Assembly: GCA_024699595.1 (NCBI GenBank)
Contig: JAILPG010000151.1
Coordinates: 1 to 30,521 of the forward strand
Length of the DNA: 30,521 nt
Reading direction: 5' to 3'
From: Lachnospiraceae bacterium
GTDB taxonomy: Bacteria > Bacillota_A > Clostridia > Lachnospirales > Lachnospiraceae
Shown: piece by piece, positions 15,578-25,022 of the stretch
Numbering within the stretch: position 1 is the stretch's first letter
Layout of the letters: every line of letters starts with the position of its first letter
Notes under the pieces: model-generated
Told to the model about the DNA's origin: nothing
Databases searched by the model: none
The model's input: the letters and a program-made list of their open reading frames with translations, nothing else
Program-made: the position numbers and the translations under genes

Positions 15578-16728
15578 TAATTTTCCTCAGTATTCCATCC
15601 AAGAAGGTTGTTTATGTTCTCGTTCATTCTTTCCCATGAATATCTGTAGGCTTCTCTCTCTATGCCCTCGGCAAAAGAAGCCGCCTTGTCTGCCGCAAAG
15701 AAATCCTTTATGGAATCTGCGATCTGCTCAGGCTTAAAAGGATCCACCAGATATCCTGTTTCACCGTCAAATACTACATCGGGAAGTCCCCCGACTCTTG
15801 TTGCAAGCACCGGCTTTCTGAAGCTGTAGGCAACCTGGATCACCCCGCTCTGGGTTGCGGATTCATATGGAAGTACGACAAGGTCGCAGGCGGCAAAGAA
15901 TTTCTCCACCTCCGTAATCGGCAGATGTTTATCCGTAATGCTTATATACTCAGATATGCCGTATTCTTCGATAAGCGTATCATACTGATCCCTTGTGCCC
16001 CCGAAATCTCCGGCAATAAGAAGCTTAAGTCCTTTAACGGCCTCCGGATCCTTTGAGAGTATGTGAAGAGCCGATAACAGATGCTTTAGTCCCTTGTATT
16101 CCCTTACGAGGCCAAAAAACAGGAGTACCTTCTCATCCTTTGACAGTCCGAGTATCTGCCTTGCCTCATCCTTCGTCATGTCTTTCTGCTTAAAGAAATT
16201 ATATGCGGGATGTACCGAAACGATGAGCTTTGGATCCTTTACGACGCTTTTCAGATCTTCTCCGTCACTCTTTGAATGTGTGATGAAGTATCCCGCCTGT
16301 TTAAGCGCAAGCTTTGTAAGCTGTCTGTCAAACGGAAATCTCTCATGCGGAAATACGTTATGACAGATGTATAGAATATTTATGCCCTTTAAAAGCTTTG
16401 CAATGCAGAAATAGCATGGGGCAAAATACGGATGCAGCCACTGCAAAAGCAGCAGATCCGGCTTTTCTTTTTTTATCAGGGAGGCAACTTTTATCCAGTT
16501 AAAAGGATTGGCCGAGTTTAATATATATCTTATCCCGTCTAGCTTCAGTACATCATCCTCATAATCCTTCTGGGGCTTTTTGTACAAAAACTTCGGATAC
16601 ATCATGGAATAGGATATTATCGAAACATTGTTTTCCTTTGATAACTGCTTATAGAGCAGTGATACATAATATGAAAGCCCTGTCTTATATGGATATACCG
16701 GGCCTATCATTATTATCTTTTTTGACAT
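15577..16728 (-). CDS. Glycosyltransferase family 4
   Basis: 383 residues of the GT-B fold. The N-terminus has the glycine loop MIGPVYPYKTGLSYY. The C-terminal donor domain shows LLFFGLVREYKGL, LLIAGDFGG, and the LPYESATQSGVIQVAYSFRKPVLAT...GGLPDVV region typical of GT4. As the gene directly before hddA, it is a candidate heptosyl- or mannosyltransferase; the donor is inferred only from the neighbours. It sits between the GH13 gene (3 nt away) and hddA (one-base overlap). Confidence 0.88.
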   Translation of the reverse strand: MSKKIIMIGPVYPYKTGLSYYVSLLYKQLSKENNVSIISYSMMYPKFLYKKPQKDYEDDVLKLDGIRYILNSANPFNWIKVASLIKKEKPDLLLLQWLHPYFAPCYFCIAKLLKGINILYICHNVFPHERFPFDRQLTKLALKQAGYFITHSKSDGEDLKSVVKDPKLIVSVHPAYNFFKQKDMTKDEARQILGLSKDEKVLLFFGLVREYKGLKHLLSALHILSKDPEAVKGLKLLIAGDFGGTRDQYDTLIEEYGISEYISITDKHLPITEVEKFFAACDLVVLPYESATQSGVIQVAYSFRKPVLATRVGGLPDVVFDGETGYLVDPFKPEQIADSIKDFFAADKAASFAEGIEREAYRYSWERMNENINNLLGWNTEEN

Positions 16729-16731
16729 ATC

Positions 16732-18834
16732 TCAGACCTTTATTATCTTTAATACTATACCACAGAAACTGCGCAGTTTTATGAACAATCTTCCCTTGTC
16801 TATTATGTAGGTGTATCTGTCAGTGTTGAATCCGTCCTCATCCGTGTACATGATGCTCTCGGCAACGCATTCATCCATTGCCCCAATCTTCCAGCCGAAC
16901 TTGATATCAAGTTCCTTGGAATGGTCATTGTTATTGATTATGACTATCGACTGTTCTTCCGTGTTGAACCTTCCGTAGCAGAGAACATTGTAATCTCTGT
17001 AAAGCTCCTTGTAGGAGCCTGCCTTTAACTCGGGATTCTCCTTGTGTACCTTGATCATCTGTCTGTGGAATTCGATCATCTCCTGATCCTCGTGTCCCCA
17101 CGGATAGGTACGTCTGTTATCGGGATCCGTGAATCCGCATACCCCGGCCTCATCACCGTAATATATGGTGGGAGCTCCGGGCCAGGTCATCTGTACCATT
17201 ACGGCTTCTCTCATAACAGCCTTGTTGATGCCCTCGTTTGCTGCCTCAGCTCCGAGTCCGTCCACACGTCCCACCTTATGGTTGGTCCTTGTAAGGAACC
17301 TCGAATGATCATGATTTGACAGCTCATTCATCGATACATACATGCTCGGTGCCGGGAGCTTTGCGGTATTCCATACCATTGTATCCCAGAACGCATCTGC
17401 ATTTCCGAGCATATCGGGTCTGAAGTCGTCACTGTGCTTCTGCATTCCTGTTAAAAACCAGGTGACAGGCTCCATGAATGCATCGTAATTCATTACCGTA
17501 TCCCATTCATTGCCCTGCAGCCAGCTCGACGGATCTCCGTAATGCTCGGCTATGATGATCGCATCCTTGTTGGCATTTTTTACCACACGTCTGAAATCCT
17601 GCCAGAAATGGTGATTGAACTCTCCGCTGTAGCCGAGATCCGCGGCAACGTCAAGCCTCCAGCCATCGATATTATAGGGCGGCCTTACCCATTTTTCCGC
17701 AACTCCCAGTATATAATCGTAAAGCTTCTGGGATCCCTCGTAGTTAAGCTTGGGAAGCGTGTCATGACCCCACCAGCCGTCGTAGCTTCCGTTATAGGGC
17801 CAGGCTCTGTCATCAAAGAATCTGAAGAAATCATGATAAGGACTGTTTTCATCTACAAACGCGCCCTTTTCATAGTCTTCGGAATTCTCGTATATTCTCT
17901 CTTTGTCGAGCCACTTGTTAAAGGAGCCGCAGTGATTGAACACACCGTCTAAAATGACCTTGATCCCGCGCCTGTGGGCTTCCTCAACGACCTTAATAAA
18001 GAGCTCGTTGCTTGCCTCAAGGTTCTTTTTGTTGGTGACCCTGTTGATATATCTTGTGGCAAGCCTGTTCTCTGTCTGCGTATCATCAAGAAGCGACCCC
18101 CTGTCGTCCACTATCCTTCCGAAGTGGGGATCAATATAGTCATAATCCTGGATGTCGTATTTATGGTTTGAAGGTGATACAAAGAGCGGATTAAAGTAGA
18201 TCGCATCTATTCCAAGGCTTTCAAGATAGTCCATCTTGTCAATGACGCCCTGCAGATCGCCTCCGTAAAACTCCCTTACTCCCATTGTTGCGGGATATTT
18301 GTCCCAGTCTTCAACTTTTACGGATTTATCGCCTATATAAGTGTATTCTCCGGTGAGCACGTCATTGGTAGGATCACCGTTATAGAACCTGTCGACATAT
18401 ATCTGATAAAAAACCGCGCCCTTCGCCCATTCGGGAGTCGAAAAGCCCGGCCTTATCTCAAAGAAGAAGTTCATGTCCACATTGTCAACGGCACCCCTTA
18501 AGTCATACTGGCATTTTATGCTTCCGACCTCAGCCTCGAAGAAATACACCATCAGCTCATTTTCAAGCTGAAGTATGTATTCGTAGTAGTCAAACCTCCC
18601 GACAGTACTTTCCTTGTACATGACATGACTGTCGCCGTTTACGATTATATAAACGTGATCGACATTATTCTTTGCAGTTCTGAAGCGGATCTTGACCTGA
18701 CCGTATTTTGTCGGTTCCCAGGGAACCAGGTAGTCCGATGAGTAATCAGAAAACAATGCGTCCCGGTTTAAAATAGGCCGCATGTTGAAAAGATATTTTT
18801 CCTTCTCAAAAATATCCTCAATATTCAAAGACAT
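16732..18834 (-). CDS. GH13 alpha-glucan hydrolase (neopullulanase/maltogenic amylase-like)
   Basis: 700 residues, no signal peptide, so probably cytoplasmic. The first 125 residues look like a CBM34-type beta domain. The catalytic barrel begins at AVFYQIYVDRFYNGD. All GH13 regions are present: DGVFNH (296-301), GWRLD with the nucleophile Asp395, AEH with the acid/base Glu430, and NHD with the stabiliser Asp509. A C-terminal beta domain follows. Substrates are expected to be maltodextrins or pullulan-type alpha-glucans. It has AGGGAG 9 nt before the ATG and is the first gene of the heptose/glycosyltransferase operon, an odd partner that may supply hexose. Confidence 0.9.
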   Translation of the reverse strand: MSLNIEDIFEKEKYLFNMRPILNRDALFSDYSSDYLVPWEPTKYGQVKIRFRTAKNNVDHVYIIVNGDSHVMYKESTVGRFDYYEYILQLENELMVYFFEAEVGSIKCQYDLRGAVDNVDMNFFFEIRPGFSTPEWAKGAVFYQIYVDRFYNGDPTNDVLTGEYTYIGDKSVKVEDWDKYPATMGVREFYGGDLQGVIDKMDYLESLGIDAIYFNPLFVSPSNHKYDIQDYDYIDPHFGRIVDDRGSLLDDTQTENRLATRYINRVTNKKNLEASNELFIKVVEEAHRRGIKVILDGVFNHCGSFNKWLDKERIYENSEDYEKGAFVDENSPYHDFFRFFDDRAWPYNGSYDGWWGHDTLPKLNYEGSQKLYDYILGVAEKWVRPPYNIDGWRLDVAADLGYSGEFNHHFWQDFRRVVKNANKDAIIIAEHYGDPSSWLQGNEWDTVMNYDAFMEPVTWFLTGMQKHSDDFRPDMLGNADAFWDTMVWNTAKLPAPSMYVSMNELSNHDHSRFLTRTNHKVGRVDGLGAEAANEGINKAVMREAVMVQMTWPGAPTIYYGDEAGVCGFTDPDNRRTYPWGHEDQEMIEFHRQMIKVHKENPELKAGSYKELYRDYNVLCYGRFNTEEQSIVIINNNDHSKELDIKFGWKIGAMDECVAESIMYTDEDGFNTDRYTYIIDKGRLFIKLRSFCGIVLKIIKV

Positions 18835-18872
18835 GTATTTATACTCCCTTCAAATTTCCTACCCCTATATAT

Positions 18873-18900
18873 AGTATACTCATTATCGCAGAATATACAA
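18873..18900 (-). promoter_or_regulatory. Promoter of the GH13/heptose operon
   Basis: On the minus strand, TTGTAT (18895-18900), a 16-nt spacer and TATACT (18873-18878). The -10 lies within a palindromic AGTATACT, so a -10-like element also faces the plus strand. The GH13 ATG is about 30 nt downstream of the predicted start. Confidence 0.6.
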
Positions 18901-18929
18901 GTACGGGTTTACGGGAAGGAGGGTTTTCG

Positions 18930-19025
18930 ATGTATGCTAAAGATGCCGTAGACAGTAAAAAAGACAGCCTCACGAATGCTGTCTTTTTTGGAGAAGGTAT
19001 TTCTTTTTATGGGTATAGCTTTTAA
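18930..19025 (+). CDS. Candidate 31-residue small ORF
   Basis: The ATG at 18930 follows GGAAGGAGGG with 6 nt spacing, which is a very strong ribosome site. The frame runs 31 codons (starting MYAKDAVDSKK and ending YGYSF) to a TAA. It passes through the terminator hairpin at 18957-18989, which would stop its own transcript, and no strong plus-strand promoter is seen. It may be chance, a remnant, or a short peptide. The rest of the gap (19026-19134) holds only a GGGGGT/ACCCCC stem at 19041-19072 after ftsH. Confidence 0.2.
   Translation: MYAKDAVDSKKDSLTNAVFFGEGISFYGYSF
18957..18989. terminator. Rho-independent terminator between ftsH and the GH13 gene
   Basis: AAAAAAGACAGC (18957-18968), a 9-nt loop and GCTGTCTTTTTT (18978-18989) form a symmetrical stem with U-tracts in both directions. 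It probably ends the ftsH transcript on the minus strand, about 150 nt after the ftsH stop. Confidence 0.85.
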
Positions 19026-19134
19026 CTATACTATGTATTGGGGGGTTACAAGTACATTATATATACACCCCCTATATCCGTCTATCCCGACTTTGCACAA
19101 ACTTTACAAAAAAGTATGCGCCATTTTATATATT

Positions 19135-20946
<1,812 letters not shown>

Positions 20947-20961
20947 CTTACTCTCCTCATA

Positions 20962-21486
20962 TCAATCCAAATGCACGATCCCAATATATGGCAGATTCCT
21001 GTATTTCTGCGCATAATCGAGTCCGTATCCTACCACGAACTCATCCGGTATCTGAAATCCGGTATATTTGACATCGACCTCGACCACCCTTCTCTCCGGC
21101 TTGTCAAGCAGGGTACAAAGGGTCAGAGTCTTAGGTCCTCTTGCCTCAAGTGTCTTTAACAGATAACTTAAGGTCCTTCCCGAATCAACAATATCCTCTA
21201 TTACGATAACATCCTTATCCTTTATGGAGTCATCAAGATCCTTGACTATCTTTACCACACCGCTTGATTTCGTATCATCGCCGTAGCTTGAAACAGACAT
21301 GAAATCGATGGATACGGGTACTGTCACTCTCTTTGCAAGCTCACAGGCAAAGAAGACGCTTCCTCTTAAGACGCAGACAAAATGAACTTTTTTTCCTTCA
21401 TAATCCCTGCTTATCCTCTCACCGATCTCCCTGATCTTTGCATCCACTTCTTCTTCCGTAAGCATTACAGAAATTGTCTCACTCAA
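20962..21486 (-). CDS. hpt: Hypoxanthine phosphoribosyltransferase
   Basis: 174 residues. The PRPP-binding loop is VIVIEDIVDSGRT, with KVHFVCVLRGSVFFACEL at the N-terminal substrate side and the C-terminal FVVGYGLDYAQKYRNLPYIG typical of Hpt. It salvages hypoxanthine and guanine to IMP and GMP. A TTG start at 21484-21486 follows GGAGGA inside the end of tilS (8-base overlap). In Firmicutes this gene regularly follows tilS. Confidence 0.96.
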   Translation of the reverse strand: MSETISVMLTEEEVDAKIREIGERISRDYEGKKVHFVCVLRGSVFFACELAKRVTVPVSIDFMSVSSYGDDTKSSGVVKIVKDLDDSIKDKDVIVIEDIVDSGRTLSYLLKTLEARGPKTLTLCTLLDKPERRVVEVDVKYTGFQIPDEFVVGYGLDYAQKYRNLPYIGIVHLD

Positions 21487-22894
21487 CGTCTTTTCCTCCG
21501 CTTATCTCTATCTCTATTATCTTTTTTGTATCCGGACATATCTTGAAGCTCTCACTTATCCTGTATCCGATGATCCAGATCACATCATTATCCTTTGTAA
21601 GGAGTTTTACCTCATCTCTTTTGTCTGAGGGTATCTTGTTGTTTATAAAGAATTTCTTCAGGCTCTGATAATTGCCGTTTTTGTCTATCGCTATCCTGTC
21701 ATCTGTCTGCCTGGTTCTGACTTCCGGCAATTTGCCGCTGATTATTTTATCATAGTCAAACCATTTAGTATAGTCATTTTGAGGGTATTTGACGTCTCCT
21801 CCTTTTTCAAATATCCTGCACCTTATTTTAGTACCGTCCGTAAGTATCTGTTCATCTTTCAGGTCCAGGGGTTCATTTATCAATACTCTTCTTTGCCCGT
21901 CATCCGTATCTCTTTTAAATACGAGCTCATTTCCTATCCTCTTAACCTTTATCCCGTACGGGATATCGACCGTACGGCCGCTTGTCTTTTCTGTAAGCCC
22001 GTAAATATCCCGGATGTTTACTGAGCTTATATCCTTAAACCCGCTGCACATAAGGGTCAGCACCTGTTTTATTGCTTCTCTTGCCACTATCTCGCTCTCA
22101 GCCGCAAGAGCCGTGATATCCATCCTGTATACGCAGGGCTCTGACGTATCTTTTTTTAGATGCTCTCTGCAGAATCTTTCTGCCTCCCCGTCAATATATT
22201 CACAGGCTGACGCTATCTCCTGAGCCTGTCTGAAAATATGCTCCGCTGCCCCTTTGACCACATTTTCCATCTGCGGGAGTATGAGATGTCTTATCCGGTT
22301 TCTTGAATAATCACTGTCGTCATTCGTCTCATCGGTAACATATGAAAGCCCGTTTTCCGTCACATATCCATCTATCTCGTCTCTTGACAGAAACAGCAGA
22401 GGTCTGATGATCTTTCCTCTCTTTGGGCTCATCCCAGCCATTCCCTTTAATGACGATCCTCTTAGCATATTAAAGAGCACCGTTTCCGCCTGATCGTTCA
22501 TATGATGGGCTACCGCCGTTTTATCGGCATCAAGCTCCTTAAGTGCCCTTTCAAAATCCCTGTATCTTATGATCCTTGCGGCCTCTTCCATAGTAAGCTT
22601 TTCACTCTTTGCATAGGCCGGCACATCTTCGCAAAAGATACGGATATCCACTCCTCTTTTTTCACAGAGCTCCTTTACAAACTCCATGTCCGCTCTTGAG
22701 GATTCACCCCTTATACCGTGCTCCACATGAATGGCATAAAGCTCAAAGCCGATCTCTTCCTTAAGCTTAAACAGTATGTCAAACAGGCATACTGAATCCA
22801 TACCGCCGGAGAGACCGATGAGGATCTTTTCCCCGGTGGCTATAAGCTCATGTTTTCTGCAGTATTCAAGCACTCTCTTTGGTATATTGTTCAT
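21479..22894 (-). CDS. tilS: tRNA(Ile)-lysidine synthase
   Basis: 471 residues from the ATG at 22892-22894. The PP-loop is SGGMDS (29-34), followed by AIHVEHGIRGESSRADMEFV and the RNRIRHLILP segment. A TilS C-terminal domain includes NYQSLKKFFINNKIPSDKRDEV. It attaches lysine to C34 of tRNA-Ile(CAU). The longer frame back to 22927 was rejected because it lies in a terminator hairpin. No clear ribosome site precedes the ATG. A terminator directly upstream suggests low or readthrough-dependent expression. Confidence 0.96.
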   Translation of the reverse strand: MNNIPKRVLEYCRKHELIATGEKILIGLSGGMDSVCLFDILFKLKEEIGFELYAIHVEHGIRGESSRADMEFVKELCEKRGVDIRIFCEDVPAYAKSEKLTMEEAARIIRYRDFERALKELDADKTAVAHHMNDQAETVLFNMLRGSSLKGMAGMSPKRGKIIRPLLFLSRDEIDGYVTENGLSYVTDETNDDSDYSRNRIRHLILPQMENVVKGAAEHIFRQAQEIASACEYIDGEAERFCREHLKKDTSEPCVYRMDITALAAESEIVAREAIKQVLTLMCSGFKDISSVNIRDIYGLTEKTSGRTVDIPYGIKVKRIGNELVFKRDTDDGQRRVLINEPLDLKDEQILTDGTKIRCRIFEKGGDVKYPQNDYTKWFDYDKIISGKLPEVRTRQTDDRIAIDKNGNYQSLKKFFINNKIPSDKRDEVKLLTKDNDVIWIIGYRISESFKICPDTKKIIEIEISGGKDVE

Positions 22895-22901
22895 ATTCCA
22901 T

Positions 22902-22932
22902 AAAAAATTAACGGATTGCCTGCGCAATCCGT
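22902..22932 (-). terminator. Terminator after the divIC-like gene
   Basis: On the minus strand a 9-bp stem, ACGGATTGC (22924-22932 complement) with loop GCAG and GCAATCCGT, is followed by TAATTTTTT. It begins 6 nt after the divIC-like stop and ends within 10 nt of the tilS start. Confidence 0.85.
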
Positions 22933-22938
22933 GTTGTT

Positions 22939-23247
22939 TCAGTCTCCTTCAGACTGGAAGATTATCTCATCCCCATACACAAGCCCCAGCCTGTCTTTTG
23001 CAACCTCCTCCACATATTTTGAGGTTTTGGTATATTTCTCATATTCTATAAGATCAAGGCTTCGCTGTTCTTCTTCCGCTATCTGCTCTTTCAGGGTTTC
23101 TTCCCTTTCAATATAGGTTCTCTGCTTTTTCTTAAGACCCGCCATGCTGACAAGGATCACTATGCAGAGCATTGCAACGACAACGGAAACACTCAGCATT
23201 CCAAGCCTGTTCTGTCTTTTTTTCCGAAAGGCAACTTTCCTCTTCAT
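22939..23247 (-). CDS. divIC: Septum formation initiator family protein (DivIC/FtsB-like)
   Basis: 102 residues: a basic N-terminus (MKRKVAFRKKRQNR), one membrane helix at about 17-38, a coiled coil rich in Glu (ERE...EEEQRS), and the conserved end YVEEVAKDRLGLVYGDEIIF. Such proteins join FtsL and DivIB in the divisome. AAGGGG lies 7 nt before the ATG. Its own promoter is present at 23329-23357, and yabP/yabQ are missing upstream. Confidence 0.88.
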   Translation of the reverse strand: MKRKVAFRKKRQNRLGMLSVSVVVAMLCIVILVSMAGLKKKQRTYIEREETLKEQIAEEEQRSLDLIEYEKYTKTSKYVEEVAKDRLGLVYGDEIIFQSEGD

Positions 23248-23328
23248 TATCTTACCCCTTATATCTTCCGCATATTACCGGTCCGCTGTGAATACTATTT
23301 CCCGGTCCTAAACGGTTCCCTCGTTTAC

Positions 23329-23357
23329 ATAATACTCAAAAACCTTTTCGGAGTCAA
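23329..23357 (-). promoter_or_regulatory. Promoter of the divIC-like gene
   Basis: On the minus strand TTGACT (23352-23357), a 17-nt spacer and TATTAT (23329-23334). It lies just after rqcP, in the interval where yabP and yabQ sit in sporulating relatives. Confidence 0.75.
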
Positions 23358-23373
23358 GCCTTTAAAGCCTGTT

Positions 23374-23613
23374 TTAGAGGTATCTGAACATATCCGCCGC
23401 TTCTTCCTTCCTCACCGTTTCCTTCACGGATATGACTTCTACCTTTACGGGCTTTGTTCCAAACTGTATCTCAAGAACATCTCCGGCCTTTACCTCGGCT
23501 GAAGCTTTTGCCACTCTGCCGTTTATCATGACCCTTCCGGCATCGCAGGCCTCGTTTGCCACAGTCCTTCGCTTTATTATCCTTGATACCTTTAAATACT
23601 TATCCAGACGCAT
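23374..23613 (-). CDS. rqcP: S4-domain RNA-binding protein RqcP (YabO)
   Basis: 79 residues, a single S4 domain (MRLDKYLKVSRIIKRRTVANEACDAG starts it, split here as residues 1-26; then RVMINGRVAKAS). This small protein acts in ribosome-associated quality control with RqcH, allowing Ala tailing on stalled 50S subunits. GGGGAGGTG precedes the ATG. It follows hup, as in Bacillus-type genomes, but after hup's terminator. Confidence 0.92.
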   Translation of the reverse strand: MRLDKYLKVSRIIKRRTVANEACDAGRVMINGRVAKASAEVKAGDVLEIQFGTKPVKVEVISVKETVRKEEAADMFRYL

Positions 23614-23646
23614 TTTTTCACCTCCCCTGCAGGCTTTTTTATAAAG

Positions 23647-23672
23647 AAAAACAGAGAGCGCTAAGCTCTCTG
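23647..23672 (-). terminator. Terminator or attenuator after hup
   Basis: On the minus strand CAGAGAGC (23665-23672), a 5-nt loop and GCTCTCTG (23652-23659) are followed by TTTTTC. It lies between hup and rqcP. Because no separate rqcP promoter is obvious, it probably reduces rather than fully stops transcription. Confidence 0.85.
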
Positions 23673-23698
23673 CCTTTTCTATTAACGTTAAAGAATGA

Positions 23699-23974
23699 TT
23701 ACTTGTTAACGATATCCTTTAAAGCCTTTCCAGCCTTGAACTTAGGAGCCTTTGAAGCCTTGATCTTCATAACAGCACCGGTCTGAGGATTTCTTCCCTC
23801 TCTTGCTGCTCTCTTAGCTACCTCGAATGTACCGAATCCAACTAACTGAACCTTTCCACCCTTCTTTAATTCCTTAGCAACAACCTCTGTAAAAGCCTTA
23901 ACAGCCTTCTCAGAATCCTTCTTTGATAATCCAGCCTGGTCAGCAATAGCTGCAACTAATTCTGTCTTGTTCAT
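23699..23974 (-). CDS. hup: HU family DNA-binding protein
   Basis: 91 residues of standard HU: MNKTELVAAIADQAGL, VQLVGFGTFEV and the DNA-arm signature GRNPQTG, with the usual proline region altered to AVMKIKASKAPKFKAGKALK. It packages and bends DNA. AGGAGGA lies before the ATG and a near-perfect promoter is upstream; codon use is strongly biased to Lys AAG/AAA and Gct/Gca, as in highly expressed genes. Confidence 0.98.
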   Translation of the reverse strand: MNKTELVAAIADQAGLSKKDSEKAVKAFTEVVAKELKKGGKVQLVGFGTFEVAKRAAREGRNPQTGAVMKIKASKAPKFKAGKALKDIVNK

Positions 23975-24035
23975 TAAATATTCCTCCTAATAATAATGTG
24001 AGTCTTAGTAAGCACTTTTTCAAATGCTAATAATA

Positions 24036-24064
24036 TTTATACTTGCTTTAGCAGTCAATGTCAA
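24036..24064 (-). promoter_or_regulatory. Promoter of hup
   Basis: On the minus strand perfect TTGACA (24059-24064), a 17-nt spacer and TATAAA (24036-24041), leaving a leader of about 55 nt. Confidence 0.88.
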
Positions 24065-24143
24065 GGAATAATTCTCAAAAAACCTTTTATTTAGGTCATT
24101 TTGGGCATTTTTCACGAATTTTTGCCCGTAATTTCGCTTATTT

Positions 24144-24881
24144 CTATATGTCGTAGCTCCAACCATCGTCACGCAGTGACCTAATCATGTCCCTGTAATC
24201 GGCAAATACGTACTCAACGGCACTCCAGAAGTCCGGTGAATGATCCATATACATAAGATGACACATCTCGTGCACGATCACATAGTCGGTCACATCCGTA
24301 TCCGCTGCGATAAGCTTGACGTTTAAGTTGATATGACCCTTTACGGAACAGCTTCCCCACCTGCTTTTCATGGTTTTTATGCTAAGGCCCGTGTATTGTC
24401 TGAGCTTTATGCCCTTTTTTTCCGAATACGCGGTGATCACCGGCATATATGCTTCTATTCTCTCATTTGCATATTCCTTCAGTTTCTTATACCACAGTTT
24501 TTTTAAAAGCTCCCTTACATGCTCCTGCGAAACATCGGTTGTCCATACATGTATGATGCTGCCGCTCTCAGATTCCCTTACTCTGTCTTTTTCAGCGCTT
24601 TCCACAAGCAGGAGATAATCTTTTCCCAGACAGCGGCAGATATCGCCGTTTCCAAAGCTTTTCTTTTTTAGTTTCGATCTTTCCTTTGCAAGGGTCACCT
24701 TGTCATATATCCAATTTGCCCTGTCTGATACGAAAGCCTTTATCTCCCGGTTACTCACCCATCCCGGTGCCTTTACGGTGACAGAGCCGTCCTCTTTTAC
24801 CCTGACAGACAGGGTCTTTCGCCTTTGTTTCAGGCATTCATATTCTATTTCAGTACCGTTTACGATGATGTGATCCTTCAT
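24144..24881 (-). CDS. YgjP-like zinc metalloprotease family protein
   Basis: 245 residues. The N-terminus has the RRKTLSVRVKEDGSVTVKAP start of the YgjP-like family. MKSRWGSCS (171-179) and VIVHEMCH (201-208) form the conserved core, with the zinc-binding HEMCH and a third ligand in DHSPDFW. It is a soluble cytoplasmic protein of uncertain substrate (M48/WSS1-related). It is not clearly in an operon; the next gene, hup, has its own promoter. No strong ribosome site precedes the ATG. Confidence 0.88.
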   Translation of the reverse strand: MKDHIIVNGTEIEYECLKQRRKTLSVRVKEDGSVTVKAPGWVSNREIKAFVSDRANWIYDKVTLAKERSKLKKKSFGNGDICRCLGKDYLLLVESAEKDRVRESESGSIIHVWTTDVSQEHVRELLKKLWYKKLKEYANERIEAYMPVITAYSEKKGIKLRQYTGLSIKTMKSRWGSCSVKGHINLNVKLIAADTDVTDYVIVHEMCHLMYMDHSPDFWSAVEYVFADYRDMIRSLRDDGWSYDI

Positions 24882-24898
24882 AATATTTTGATTTTTGA

Positions 24899-24927
24899 TT
24901 GTTAAACAGTTTTATTTGTTGTATTAT
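24899..24927 (+). promoter_or_regulatory. Possible promoter of the EAL-HDOD gene
   Basis: TTGTTA (24899-24904), a 17-nt spacer and TATTAT (24922-24927), leaving about 90 nt of leader. Two related segments, TAAACAGTT...GTTGT at 24903-24922 and 24952-24973, repeat across the promoter and leader and could be regulator sites. Confidence 0.45.
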
Positions 24928-25022
24928 ATATATTGAATAAATTTGAGCAGGTAAACAGTTCTTAATTGGTTGTTTTTACCATGATTTATTCATAATCTTC
25001 AATATAGTCAGGAGACCCTATT

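Noticed and set aside
24077..24096. Terminator-like stem after the YgjP-like gene
   Set aside because: ACCT/AGGT with an A-tract gives only a 4-bp stem, too weak to call.
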